The position numbers and the translations under genes are program-made. A model generated the notes under the pieces. That model had not been told where the DNA came from. It worked only from the letters and a program-made list of their open reading frames with translations, and ran no database searches. A stretch of 64,000 nt of DNA from Patescibacterium sp964487795 (GTDB taxonomy: Bacteria; Patescibacteriota; Patescibacteriia; Patescibacteriales; Patescibacteriaceae): contig CAZASI010000002.1 in assembly GCA_964487795.1 (NCBI GenBank), forward strand, positions 248,001 through 312,000, given 5' to 3'. Below, one piece after another: positions 15,587 to 24,440 of the stretch. Positions within the stretch are counted from its first letter, which is position 1, and each line of letters begins with the position of its first letter.

Positions 15587-17353
15587 TTACTCCATTGGCT
15601 CAACTTTACCTTTGCCGCCCGCTTTTCGGTCAGAATCAATATTTGTTGTAATATTAGCTAATTTTTTAGTGATTAGCGCTCCTGTGTACTGATCATTTGC
15701 TCTAAATTGGATATTGGTCGCCAAATTAGGCACAGTATCGAGATCAGATTCACCCGGAACTATACTAACGGCAAAGCTCAATCTATAGTTACCACCGGTT
15801 TTAGCAATAGAATCAAGATGCCACAATACTCGACGCCCCACAGGTGAATATGAGACCGTACCGGCAACTACGCTTGATTGGTCGAGCCACACAACATTAG
15901 CCGGAAGATCAGCACTTAGCTCAAAATTAGATAAATCATTTCCGAGATTATGTGCTTCCCAGATAATCCAATATGTTGTTGGAATGCCAACTTTTGGAGG
16001 GATAGGGCCGATACCAAGTTGATCCCCCTGCGGGCCGTAATAATAACCCGCTGAAGTAGCGCTGAGGTTTGAATCAATTTTCAAGGCAGGCAAAGCAATC
16101 TCATAGGAAAAATCTTTATCGTTCATACGATATGAAACCTGCAAAGAAATATTAAGAAAATCATTTAAGACAATTTCTTTGCGGTCAAGTTGAATAGAAG
16201 ATTCGAGTCGGCTGCTCTCCCCTGCCTTCAAATCTTGATTATATGCAAGAGCATTATCACGAAGAGAAAAATCTCCGCTCACTAAATTAAAACTTTTTAT
16301 ACTCGCGGTACTTCGACGACTTTCTGCTTTAAACGATAAATTAGAGATTGTCGCTGACTCACTGTTGCGAAATGCAACACTCAATCCCAATGCCGATCCT
16401 GAAAACGAAGTATTCTTAAAAGTAGCAGTCACGCCAAGACTCGGTTCAAGTACGGAAACACGGTGACTACTGATAGTCTGATTAATGGTCTCGCCGTTAA
16501 TCAACAGACTTGAATTGACACTGAAATCAACTTCGGTTAAAGCCGCCTGCATCGTCAATGCGGAAAAATTAATTTGCTTGGTTTCTCCGGCGCTGAGAAG
16601 CGGAATCATAATAGCGTTATTTTCAAAGCTTTCATTATCCGGCGTAACATTCCATCCGCCATTAAAGCTTACACTGATATTTTGCAATGCGGCTTCACCG
16701 GTATTCTTAACACCAAGCGATGCGCTGAAAGGAATTCCACGATACGCCGTCTCGGGAATACTGGCAGTTAATTCGATAACTGAGTCATCGATTGAGTAGA
16801 CCAAGGAACTTAAAACTTGTTTCTTAAAATTTCCTTTCTGGTATGTCAGATTAAGGCCAAGAAATTGGCGTTCACTAATTTCTCCCTGAACAATACCCAA
16901 GATACGTAACTCTCCTCGCGCGCCATTATGCAAATCGCCCAAACTAAAGGTACTTGATTCTTTACTAAAACCGCTGCTTGGTGCGGTATCTTGGATAATA
17001 AAATTCTTAGGCAAATCAAGTGCAAGCGTCGCACCGTTAATAACATTGCCTTCATCATTCTTATAGTTGATAATAAATTCTTGCAGCTCTCCACTGACAA
17101 TACGTGCTGAAGCAGTGCGGACTTCGAGCTCAAACTCAGAGCGCGGCTGCCATAAGACAAGCCAGATAAAAGTAATAACCAAACCAAGTAAGATACCGGC
17201 CAAAAGCAAATCTGCCCAAAAATGGAAGTAACTATCACGATAATGGCGAACATGCCGATTTTTCAAAATCTGGATAAGTAGATTAAGCTTTTGAACTATC
17301 ACATTCTTTTGAATGACTGGCGACTCGACGGCAGCACTTATTTTTCTTGGCAT
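15587..17353 (-). CDS. Membrane-anchored protein with DUF11-like Ig-fold repeats
   Basis: 588 residues from the ATG at 17353; an in-frame TTG upstream is less likely. A cytoplasmic basic N-terminus precedes one membrane segment at about residues 45-68. The rest is outside the cell and consists of beta-sandwich repeats of DUF11/CARDB type, with recurring phrases such as VKNTGEAALQNISVSFNG, FRNSESATISNLSF and EAHNLGNDLSNFELSADLP. No enzyme motif is present. It follows the GHL15-like gene by 36 bases and ends the glycan operon, so a structural role at the surface is likely. Confidence 0.8.
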   Translation of the reverse strand: MPRKISAAVESPVIQKNVIVQKLNLLIQILKNRHVRHYRDSYFHFWADLLLAGILLGLVITFIWLVLWQPRSEFELEVRTASARIVSGELQEFIINYKNDEGNVINGATLALDLPKNFIIQDTAPSSGFSKESSTFSLGDLHNGARGELRILGIVQGEISERQFLGLNLTYQKGNFKKQVLSSLVYSIDDSVIELTASIPETAYRGIPFSASLGVKNTGEAALQNISVSFNGGWNVTPDNESFENNAIMIPLLSAGETKQINFSALTMQAALTEVDFSVNSSLLINGETINQTISSHRVSVLEPSLGVTATFKNTSFSGSALGLSVAFRNSESATISNLSFKAESRRSTASIKSFNLVSGDFSLRDNALAYNQDLKAGESSRLESSIQLDRKEIVLNDFLNISLQVSYRMNDKDFSYEIALPALKIDSNLSATSAGYYYGPQGDQLGIGPIPPKVGIPTTYWIIWEAHNLGNDLSNFELSADLPANVVWLDQSSVVAGTVSYSPVGRRVLWHLDSIAKTGGNYRLSFAVSIVPGESDLDTVPNLATNIQFRANDQYTGALITKKLANITTNIDSDRKAGGKGKVEPME

Positions 17354-17389
17354 AGGCGTATCACTATATTGTAGCAAAGTTAATTGATA

Positions 17390-19372
17390 TTAGAAATTAG
17401 CGGTTCCGGCTAATATTTCATTCTTTAAATCTCCGTCAGTATCAGCAACCATTACGCTCACCCCGGTATTTGACGAAGCATCAAACGCCATGAATTGCAG
17501 TTTAAGTCGACCGGCATAATCAAATACTCGAACATGAGGTCCACCGCTCATCGGGCCCGTCACCAAATCCTGCTTACCGTCATTATCAGCGTCACCAACA
17601 ACAAGATTCACACCGCCGCGGAACTTTTTATCATAAGCTAAAAATGATCCAATTAATTTTCCTTTATCATTAAACATCTTTACTGTCGGAGCCAAGCCTT
17701 TGCCTGGAGCAACAATTATTTCTGCTGTACCGTCATTATTAATATCTCCGACCGTTAAAGAGACACCCCCTCGAAAATTTTTATCAAAAACGAAAAACCC
17801 GGCGCTTAAAAGTTTTCCATCAGATGAATAGATTTTTACATTAGGTCCTCCGCCTGAAGCCGGTGCTACAACAATTTCTTTACTGCCGTCTTTATTAAAA
17901 TCATGAGCAGCAAAAGACAGTTTGCCTTTAAAGCTTGCGCCAAAAGGTGTAATGCGAACAGAAGATCTTCCTCCTCGTGCTACTGTCAAATATCCGTTTT
18001 GTTCGCTGATACGATCGCGCGTCCCATCACTGTTTAAATCATCATACAAAACTTCGGCATTAGAAGGCAGGTCGGCGCGATAGGCAAAAAAACCATTACG
18101 AACCTGAGTACCGCTCGTATTAAATACACGCACGAAATGACCATTGAAAAACGGAGTCCCGACAATATCTTGATTTGCCTTGCGCATAATAATTCCGTCG
18201 TTCGGATTAAGACGAACATAGTTCACCCTTGATCCGTCGTTCATGTTTCTATCCTGCGTACCTTTGATTTTTTCAAATTGTTCACGTTTAAAAATGTACA
18301 ATTGCGGCTTTGTTGTTGAATTGACGATTGATACACCATTTTCAAAATCACGACGCCAAAGTCCGGCTTCAACAAAATCGCTATTATTATTCAAGAGATT
18401 ATAAAATGAAGATTCGGCACGACCAAGTGCTACATCATACTCGTCATACCACCATAATTGTTGGTGAGCTTGATCGCCATAATCAAATGAAAAATAACCG
18501 TCGCCGAGCAAGGTGCTCGTCAAACCAAAACGCATCTTACGATAATCGTTTTGCGCGCCGGTATTATTGGTATTACTGTTAATAACAAATAATTGCGGGG
18601 CTTTATTTAAGGGTGGTAAACGACGTAAATATTGATACATAGTCGCCTGCCAAGTTCCATTTCCTTCCCAAGGAGTCGGAAAGGTTTCGAAAACACGTCC
18701 GTTCATGTCCGGCTGATATGAGGCGACTGAGTTGCCGTTCATAATCATTGTTTTATTCTGCAAAGGACCAGAGCGAGTTTTTTTAAACAGTTCAGCCATT
18801 GAACGCTGCCAAGCGCTATTAACCGCTGCGGCATCATCAACTCGTCCATCACTATTAATATCTATACCATTACGGCTGTAATGATTAATAGAAGAATCTA
18901 CCGTATCATACATAATACCAGCCCAATCCCCTTCGTTCATTTTGCTCTGCACAAAATCAATATTCATATTTTGCCAACGAGAACTCGTTAAATTCACCGC
19001 GTATAAACCCGACCAGATTTGCAGTTTATTTCCGTCTTTGTCCCGCAACCACAAATTATCTTGTTCAATTCTGCTGTATAAGGTATGCGACAAGGTCAAA
19101 GACATGGCCGGATAGGTGTAGGCCAAGGCAATCCCCTTTTTCTCGTTCTTATAACGCTGCAAAAAACTTGATTGACGCAAACTTGTTTCGTTTGGCAAAA
19201 TAAGCAAATCCCATTTCATGAGCTGATTATATTCATCCGGACTTACCAATTCAAAATATTTTAAATAAATATTGGCCAAACGCGGATACGTGTCCTTAGC
19301 CTGCGTCAAACTTGGCGCAACTAAAAGAAAAAATAGTATTGGAAGAAAAAATTTACGAGACATAACGTTCAT
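17390..19372 (-). CDS. Secreted GHL15-like protein with FG-GAP repeats
   Basis: About 660 residues from ATG 19372 (or 657 from ATG 19363), overlapping the end of the upstream glycosyltransferase gene. After a signal peptide (ends near SLTQA), residues about 25-370 match the putative glycoside hydrolase-like family GHL15: RLANIYLKYFELVSPDEYNQ, the strand with WAGIMYDTVDSS, and a long aromatic-rich barrel-like region. The C-terminal third has four FG-GAP/VCBS repeats (DFNKDGSKEIVVAPASGGGP, DINNDGTAEIIVAPG, DADNDGKQDLVTGP, DTDGDLKNEILAG). It may process or bind the surface glycan made by its operon neighbours. Confidence 0.8.
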   Translation of the reverse strand: MNVMSRKFFLPILFFLLVAPSLTQAKDTYPRLANIYLKYFELVSPDEYNQLMKWDLLILPNETSLRQSSFLQRYKNEKKGIALAYTYPAMSLTLSHTLYSRIEQDNLWLRDKDGNKLQIWSGLYAVNLTSSRWQNMNIDFVQSKMNEGDWAGIMYDTVDSSINHYSRNGIDINSDGRVDDAAAVNSAWQRSMAELFKKTRSGPLQNKTMIMNGNSVASYQPDMNGRVFETFPTPWEGNGTWQATMYQYLRRLPPLNKAPQLFVINSNTNNTGAQNDYRKMRFGLTSTLLGDGYFSFDYGDQAHQQLWWYDEYDVALGRAESSFYNLLNNNSDFVEAGLWRRDFENGVSIVNSTTKPQLYIFKREQFEKIKGTQDRNMNDGSRVNYVRLNPNDGIIMRKANQDIVGTPFFNGHFVRVFNTSGTQVRNGFFAYRADLPSNAEVLYDDLNSDGTRDRISEQNGYLTVARGGRSSVRITPFGASFKGKLSFAAHDFNKDGSKEIVVAPASGGGPNVKIYSSDGKLLSAGFFVFDKNFRGGVSLTVGDINNDGTAEIIVAPGKGLAPTVKMFNDKGKLIGSFLAYDKKFRGGVNLVVGDADNDGKQDLVTGPMSGGPHVRVFDYAGRLKLQFMAFDASSNTGVSVMVADTDGDLKNEILAGTANF

Positions 19373-20576
19373 ATATTGAAACGATCTTCTTAAGATGTAA
19401 ATCTGGAGCAAAGCTCTCTGCAGTTTTTGCTGCCGCTTCTCCAATTCCTTTAAGGTCCGCGTTAGCTAAATTATTAATCGCTCTAGTCCAATCCTCCGGG
19501 TTATTTGCTTCACATAAAAATCCGTTTATATTATCTTTAAGCACTTCGGGAATTCCGCCGATGCGCGATCCAATCACCACTTTCCCCATCCCGATTGATT
19601 CAAGCAAAGTCAGCGACATATTTTCATACCAAATTGATGGAAGCATCAAGGCAGTAGCTTCAGCAATCATTGTTCGCAGAGTTTCGCCTTGCATTGCAGG
19701 AATCATTTCAATTCTTAATTCTAATTGTAGTTCCTTGATCAACGCGTTGCAATGTTCGGCATAGGGACCTTCGCCAACAATTTTTAAAGTATAAGGCGCA
19801 GTAACATCTTTCATAGCGCGAATTAAACAATCAAGTCCTTTCTCTTCTGACAAACGGCCGTAAAATAATATATAATCTTTTAGATTGGTTGATAATTTTT
19901 GAGGAGCGAAGCCGCTTGATACAAAATTCGGAATAGCAAAAATCTTCTCTTTAGAAAATCCGGCGCGAACGCAGATTGATTTCATAAATTCGCTTGGCGC
20001 AATATACGCATCAATATTTTTTTCATAAATCTTTAGAATTTTATGATGCAGTATCATAGCAAGTGACGCCAATAAACTTTTTGAAAAAGAATTTTTGTGA
20101 CATCGATCGAGCGCACAACGCAAATAGTGTCCGCCTAAGGCCCTCGTGTAAATTTTACCGCGACAAAACAATTGATGATCAGGCGATACTAAACTGTAAT
20201 CATGCAAATGCATAATAACCGGAATATTCATCTTTTTCGCTACAGGTAAAATCGAAGGCGAAATCTGATTATAAATATTATGCAGATGAATAATATCGGG
20301 TTTAAATTCAAGCAAAAGTTTTTTAAACTTTCTCTTTGCTTCAAAACTATAAAGTATGCGTAGTGGCGCGATAAGATAATCTCGAAGCGTTGGTTCACTA
20401 AAGCTTATTCGCGAAACAAAATACTTTGACCATTTCGTCGGTACATTTTTCGGATGATCCATACTGAAAAACGCGACTTCATGTCCGGCTTTTTCAAGCA
20501 TCTGACTTAAATCAAGACAGTAGCGCTCGGCGCCGCCTCTGACATAATGATATTTATTTACCTGAAGAATTTTCAT
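19353..20576 (-). CDS. Glycosyltransferase family 4
   Basis: A 407-residue GT-B enzyme beginning MKILQVNKYHYVRGGAERYC, with the Gly-Gly-Ala-Glu loop typical of GT4 acceptor domains. The donor domain shows FYGRLSEEKGLDCLIRAM and the EX7E motif ENMSLTLLE. A Cys-containing insertion (about 140-165) lies between the halves. It overlaps the next gene by up to 20 bases and starts one base after the stop of the previous GT4, so these genes form a translationally coupled glycan operon. Confidence 0.92.
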   Translation of the reverse strand: MKILQVNKYHYVRGGAERYCLDLSQMLEKAGHEVAFFSMDHPKNVPTKWSKYFVSRISFSEPTLRDYLIAPLRILYSFEAKRKFKKLLLEFKPDIIHLHNIYNQISPSILPVAKKMNIPVIMHLHDYSLVSPDHQLFCRGKIYTRALGGHYLRCALDRCHKNSFSKSLLASLAMILHHKILKIYEKNIDAYIAPSEFMKSICVRAGFSKEKIFAIPNFVSSGFAPQKLSTNLKDYILFYGRLSEEKGLDCLIRAMKDVTAPYTLKIVGEGPYAEHCNALIKELQLELRIEMIPAMQGETLRTMIAEATALMLPSIWYENMSLTLLESIGMGKVVIGSRIGGIPEVLKDNINGFLCEANNPEDWTRAINNLANADLKGIGEAAAKTAESFAPDLHLKKIVSIYERYVS

Positions 20577-20577
20577 A

Positions 20578-21657
20578 TTAAGACAAGATTTCTAAATAAG
20601 CCTTCCGATATTCGGCCACCATTTTCGAAACTGAAAAATGTTCGCTAACTCTTTCCCGCAACGCTCTACCCAGTCGTTCACGTTCGTTTGAGTTGTTAAT
20701 TAAGCTTCGCAACGTATCAGCTAAAGCGTGGGCGTCGCCGGGTTCAAATAATAATCCATTTTTTGTGTCCGTGATAATTTCTCTAATACCATCAACATTA
20801 GAAGCAACTACTGGCAAAGAGGTGGCACCAGCTTCTAAAACCGCGATACCAAGTCCTTCCCATAATGATGGCAATACAAAAATATCAAGGTCATGCAAAA
20901 ACTTAGGAATATCAGAGTTGAGTCCCGGCAAGGAAACTCGCTCAGTTAAACCAAGTGTAACAACAAGTGCTTCAAGCTCAGCGCGTTTAACTCCTTCTCC
21001 CGCGATTGTACAATGAAAATTCAAATCTTTTAATTCAGCAAGTGCCTTTACTAAAACAGCAAAGCCTTTTTGCTCGGTTAATCTGCCGGCAGAACCAATT
21101 TGTATCAGAGAATTGTTAGACTGAGTTTCTTTGGCGATAAAGTTTTTCATATCAATGCCGTTATAAATTACTCTTATCTTTTCTTTTGCAATACCGTAGC
21201 GATGATTCAGGTCGCGTTCCACGGCTTTTGATACGGCAATAATTTTATTTGCCCAAGTGCTCGTAATTTTTTTTATAAGATTCATTAAAAATCCTTCATC
21301 GGGATTGACGTTATGTTCCGTTGAAATAATATTTTTATAGCCGAGCAAACGAGCCGCTAGACGTCCGTACAAGTCTCCTCCTAAATGAGTATGAACAATA
21401 TCAGGTTTTTCTTGCTTGATAATTTTTTTAATCATTAAGAAATTCTTAAAATCAAACTTGGACTTTTTTTGTAATTCTATAACTCTAATATGTTTCTTTT
21501 CTAGTATTTCTTTCCAATATCCCCCGCTAACAAAACTTAGAACAACAGTTTCAAATTCACTGGTCTCGAGACCCAAACAAATATCAACCACGACACGTTC
21601 AGCGCCGCCCATGCCCAGAGCCGGTATGATATGTAAAATTTTATTTAACTTTTTCAT
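20578..21657 (-). CDS. Glycosyltransferase family 4
   Basis: 359 residues from the ATG at 21657 (MKKLNKILHIIPALGMGGAE), which overlaps the end of the ligase gene by 17 bases; a start 24 bases upstream is possible. The Gly-Met-Gly-Gly-Ala-Glu loop, GSAGRLTEQKGFAVLVKAL and the EX7E motif EGLGIAVLE mark a retaining GT4 enzyme, similar to enzymes that extend capsule or lipid-linked oligosaccharides. It lies between the ligase and the second GT4 of the operon. Confidence 0.92.
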   Translation of the reverse strand: MKKLNKILHIIPALGMGGAERVVVDICLGLETSEFETVVLSFVSGGYWKEILEKKHIRVIELQKKSKFDFKNFLMIKKIIKQEKPDIVHTHLGGDLYGRLAARLLGYKNIISTEHNVNPDEGFLMNLIKKITSTWANKIIAVSKAVERDLNHRYGIAKEKIRVIYNGIDMKNFIAKETQSNNSLIQIGSAGRLTEQKGFAVLVKALAELKDLNFHCTIAGEGVKRAELEALVVTLGLTERVSLPGLNSDIPKFLHDLDIFVLPSLWEGLGIAVLEAGATSLPVVASNVDGIREIITDTKNGLLFEPGDAHALADTLRSLINNSNERERLGRALRERVSEHFSVSKMVAEYRKAYLEILS

Positions 21658-23023
21658 GTGTGAGTTTTGAGCTTGAAGCAAGACTTACAGCGGCTAAAGC
21701 AAGCGCAATCGGAAACCATAGCTTGCCTTTATAATATGAAGTGTTAAAAAATTGAAATACAAAACCGCCGCTGACCGCTAAAACAATTGGAATTAATATA
21801 TTTCTGGCAGCCGGATTTTTTGTAATCCCTTCGAAAAGTCGTTTAAAAATCAAGAAGGCAAAAATACTAAAGGTGATAATCCCGAGCAATCCGTTTTCTG
21901 CCAGTACTTTTTGCCATAAGCCATGGGAGTCCAGAGGATCGCCGTATTGAGCTTTAAAGCGTATATTATTATCAACTAATGATACGTAGCTTCCACTGCC
22001 CGTGCCAATGATCGGATGTTCAAGGAAGCTTTCCCAAGCGACACGGCTCAATTGCAAACGGCTCTCTGTTGAGCTTGTGTTAGTTTCTACTTGCAATTCA
22101 AGCATATAAAATGACAAAGGCGCGGCGATCATAACCATAATTATAATCGGCAAGAAGTAACGTCTTATTAATTCTTTACGATGGTATACCAAATACATAA
22201 AGGATTGAAAGTATAACGCAATCCAACCGGCACGTGAAAAAGTTCCGACAGCCACTGCTGCGAACAACAATGTAATAACATTTAGCCATTTCTTAAGTTG
22301 CTCACCGCTCACAAATTGCTTAAGAGCAATAGTTAAGAATACAAGAATGACTAAAAACTCCGCGATAAGATTTTGATTCTCGCCAATCGGATAACCGCCA
22401 AACATTTTTGTCGGCTTGATGCGCGCAAAACTGTTTTGCCAATCCTGCGCCGATAATGAGGTTAAACCGATCAAAGCTACGGCCAGACCCGCAATCACAA
22501 GGCAGATAATCGTTCGCTTTAAGATTGTGCGATTCGTAATAATATTTATTGGCATCCAGATGAATGCCACATAGAAAAATAAAATCCAACGAACCGAGTA
22601 CCACGCGCTCGCAAGCGGGTATTCGGCAAAGATACTGGAAATCAATGTAGCAACAAAAAATATTGTGAAACTGCCGAGGAAGGGCCATGACAATTTAAAA
22701 TTTTTGCGATCAAATAAAAATGTAAAAATTTGACCGCTCGCGTAACCTATTAAACTAAGTAAGGCAACCAGATCCGCCAAAGGAATCAGTAATCCGTCAA
22801 AAGGGAAAGACCAATTGATAATCGGCAAGGTCAGAGCCATTAAATATAATGACCAGGTTGGCTTAAAAGCTGCAAGAAGAATGAGTCCGCTCATAAGAAG
22901 GGCAGCAATCATTTGTTGGGGCCAGCTGCTCGCTAAAATTAAAATAACGGAAGCCGCGGCTGAGGCTCCGATAATGAGTAGAAAAATTTGGCTTCGTCTT
23001 TCGATAGTCTTTGACTCTTTCAT
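21641..23023 (-). CDS. O-antigen ligase/polymerase-like membrane protein (Wzy_C family)
   Basis: 460 residues with about 10-12 membrane segments. The large outward loop near residues 305-370 holds the Wzy_C signature: SRVAWESFLEHPIIGTGSGSY followed by DSHGLWQKVLAENGLLGI. Family members polymerise or ligate polysaccharide units on undecaprenyl carriers, or transfer glycans to surface proteins. It is the first gene of the run of glycan genes ending at 15587, so it probably assembles the polymer whose sugars the two following GT4 enzymes add. Sequence alone does not separate polymerase from ligase. Confidence 0.85.
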   Translation of the reverse strand: MKESKTIERRSQIFLLIIGASAAASVILILASSWPQQMIAALLMSGLILLAAFKPTWSLYLMALTLPIINWSFPFDGLLIPLADLVALLSLIGYASGQIFTFLFDRKNFKLSWPFLGSFTIFFVATLISSIFAEYPLASAWYSVRWILFFYVAFIWMPINIITNRTILKRTIICLVIAGLAVALIGLTSLSAQDWQNSFARIKPTKMFGGYPIGENQNLIAEFLVILVFLTIALKQFVSGEQLKKWLNVITLLFAAVAVGTFSRAGWIALYFQSFMYLVYHRKELIRRYFLPIIIMVMIAAPLSFYMLELQVETNTSSTESRLQLSRVAWESFLEHPIIGTGSGSYVSLVDNNIRFKAQYGDPLDSHGLWQKVLAENGLLGIITFSIFAFLIFKRLFEGITKNPAARNILIPIVLAVSGGFVFQFFNTSYYKGKLWFPIALALAAVSLASSSKLTHEKVK

Positions 23024-23064
23024 ATCTTAATTACACTATAAAAACGCATAAAAATCAATATTAC

Positions 23065-23092
23065 AAAAGGGAGCGTTTGGTCTCCCTTTTAA
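23065..23092 (-). terminator. Terminator of the exported protein gene at 23114
   Basis: AAAAGGGAG (23065-23073) pairs with CTCCCTTTT (23082-23090) around an eight-base loop. Confidence 0.85.
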
Positions 23093-23113
23093 AATGTTTC
23101 CGGCTTCCGTCAG

Positions 23114-23539
23114 CTAAAAAATGATTGACTGTGTGAAGTTTGATCCATCATCAGTGTCGTTCATTTTATATGATCCGGGTAAAAGTCGAGGATCCGGGTT
23201 CTGAGGATTCTCAGAGTTGAATATCCTGATATACTCAGGAAAGTGCTGAACTTCTCCGCCAGTTGTAACTCTGATACAAAACTCATTCTTTTTTAAGGAA
23301 TACGTTTTGCATGACAGAGAGTACATGTCCCCCTGGAGTGACATTTCCTGCCAAGCCCAGTTGGTTCCAGGGCCGGTTACCTCAACTTTGGTAACTCCTG
23401 AAAGCGGAAAATAGTCCGCGATCCAGCCTGAGTTTATCTGGTATGAAGATCCATCAGCAACAACCCAGCTTGTCTGAGCGTTAGAAGCGGATATAAAAAT
23501 TGTAAAAAAGAACAGTGCAACAAAAAGAGTTTTTAGCAT
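23114..23539 (-). CDS. Small exported protein, unknown function
   Basis: 141 residues. A signal peptide covers about 1-21 and ends with SNAQ, a cleavage context common in Bacteroidota. The mature part is beta-prone and rich in Trp, Tyr and Ser, with two Cys (in LSCKTYS and EFCIRV) that could form a disulfide. No family recognised. The gene is a single unit with a TTGACA-N17-TATATT promoter upstream and a hairpin terminator immediately downstream, inserted between the glycan operon and the OMP-like operon. Confidence 0.75.
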   Translation of the reverse strand: MLKTLFVALFFFTIFISASNAQTSWVVADGSSYQINSGWIADYFPLSGVTKVEVTGPGTNWAWQEMSLQGDMYSLSCKTYSLKKNEFCIRVTTGGEVQHFPEYIRIFNSENPQNPDPRLLPGSYKMNDTDDGSNFTQSIIF

Positions 23540-23589
23540 TATATAGCCCTCGTTTGGTTATTTAAAAATACGTTAGTAATTAATATAGT

Positions 23590-23618
23590 AATATATCAGA
23601 TATATCAACTCTTGTCAA
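23590..23618 (-). promoter_or_regulatory. Promoter of the exported protein gene at 23114
   Basis: Minus-strand TTGACA (23618-23613), 17 bases, TATATT (23595-23590). Confidence 0.8.
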
Positions 23619-23635
23619 TAGGCGTTTTGGGTGTG

Positions 23636-23672
23636 AAAAAGGCGTTGTTTTTCAACAACGCCTTTTTTAAAA
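23636..23672 (-). terminator. Terminator of the 25511-23699 unit
   Basis: GGCGTTGT and ACAACGCC form the stem (23641-23648 with 23655-23662) with A and T tracts on the two sides. Confidence 0.85.
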
Positions 23673-23698
23673 AATGTACAAATTTACCTGTATGAAGT

Positions 23699-24388
23699 TT
23701 AGCTTGGTAACTGCTGGTATACCAAATACCTGATATCATAACCGTTTTTCAGTGAATTCAGTGCAACATTATGCATGTTCTGAAGCCTTGAAAGATCAGC
23801 TTCAATTTCAAGAGCGGGGTAATGACCGCTTCTTGGCCAGAATTCAAATACGAAATCAATTTGATATGTAGTAGTTCCGTCATCATTAGGTATCGCAGTC
23901 GGAGTCATGTTTCCGTCTACATACGCATACTGATCGGTATAACTAACAGGTTCGTTCTGCCAGCCGTTAAAACAACCGCGTGCTTGTGTCTTATTGGTTC
24001 TGCCTTTTTTCCACTTTGCTTCGATTTCCCTGGATATATATGCTCTTACTTTCCCTTCGGGAGTTATAATAAAGCCATAATCGCCAGTCATCTCGGTTGG
24101 AAGCGGTTGCAGTCCTGCAGATGTTCCGAGCATCCATACCTTTGATTTGTTCTCAGTTGTTTCTTTTTTATCAGTGTTGTTCTGCTGATTCTGCCGTTGG
24201 AAGTCCTGTTGTGTATTTTTATCCGAAACTACCTTTTCAATAACCACTGTTTTAGGAAACAGTATTCTTGTTAAGGCGCCGCCAAGGATCATGGAGAAAA
24301 AACAGAGTATAAATAGAACAGGAATACCTATTCCTAAGATTGCTCCCCAGGGAGTCTTTTTTTGTATGATTGTTGTGGTTGGTTCCAT
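23699..24388 (-). CDS. Single-pass membrane protein with exported domain
   Basis: 229 residues: a short cytoplasmic N-terminus, one long hydrophobic segment (about 15-45), a Gln/Asn/Lys-rich linker (about 52-85), and an outward domain of about 140 residues that is beta-prone and has one Cys (GCFNGWQNE). Not recognised. GAGGT precedes the ATG. It lies 52 bases after the end of the barrel-like protein gene with no terminator between them, so the two are probably one transcript; a partner role at the envelope is plausible but unproven. Confidence 0.75.
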   Translation of the reverse strand: MEPTTTIIQKKTPWGAILGIGIPVLFILCFFSMILGGALTRILFPKTVVIEKVVSDKNTQQDFQRQNQQNNTDKKETTENKSKVWMLGTSAGLQPLPTEMTGDYGFIITPEGKVRAYISREIEAKWKKGRTNKTQARGCFNGWQNEPVSYTDQYAYVDGNMTPTAIPNDDGTTTYQIDFVFEFWPRSGHYPALEIEADLSRLQNMHNVALNSLKNGYDIRYLVYQQLPS

Positions 24389-24440
24389 TTTTTATTACCT
24401 CTTTTAGTTTTTTTTATTATGTTACTTTTTTATATTCGTG

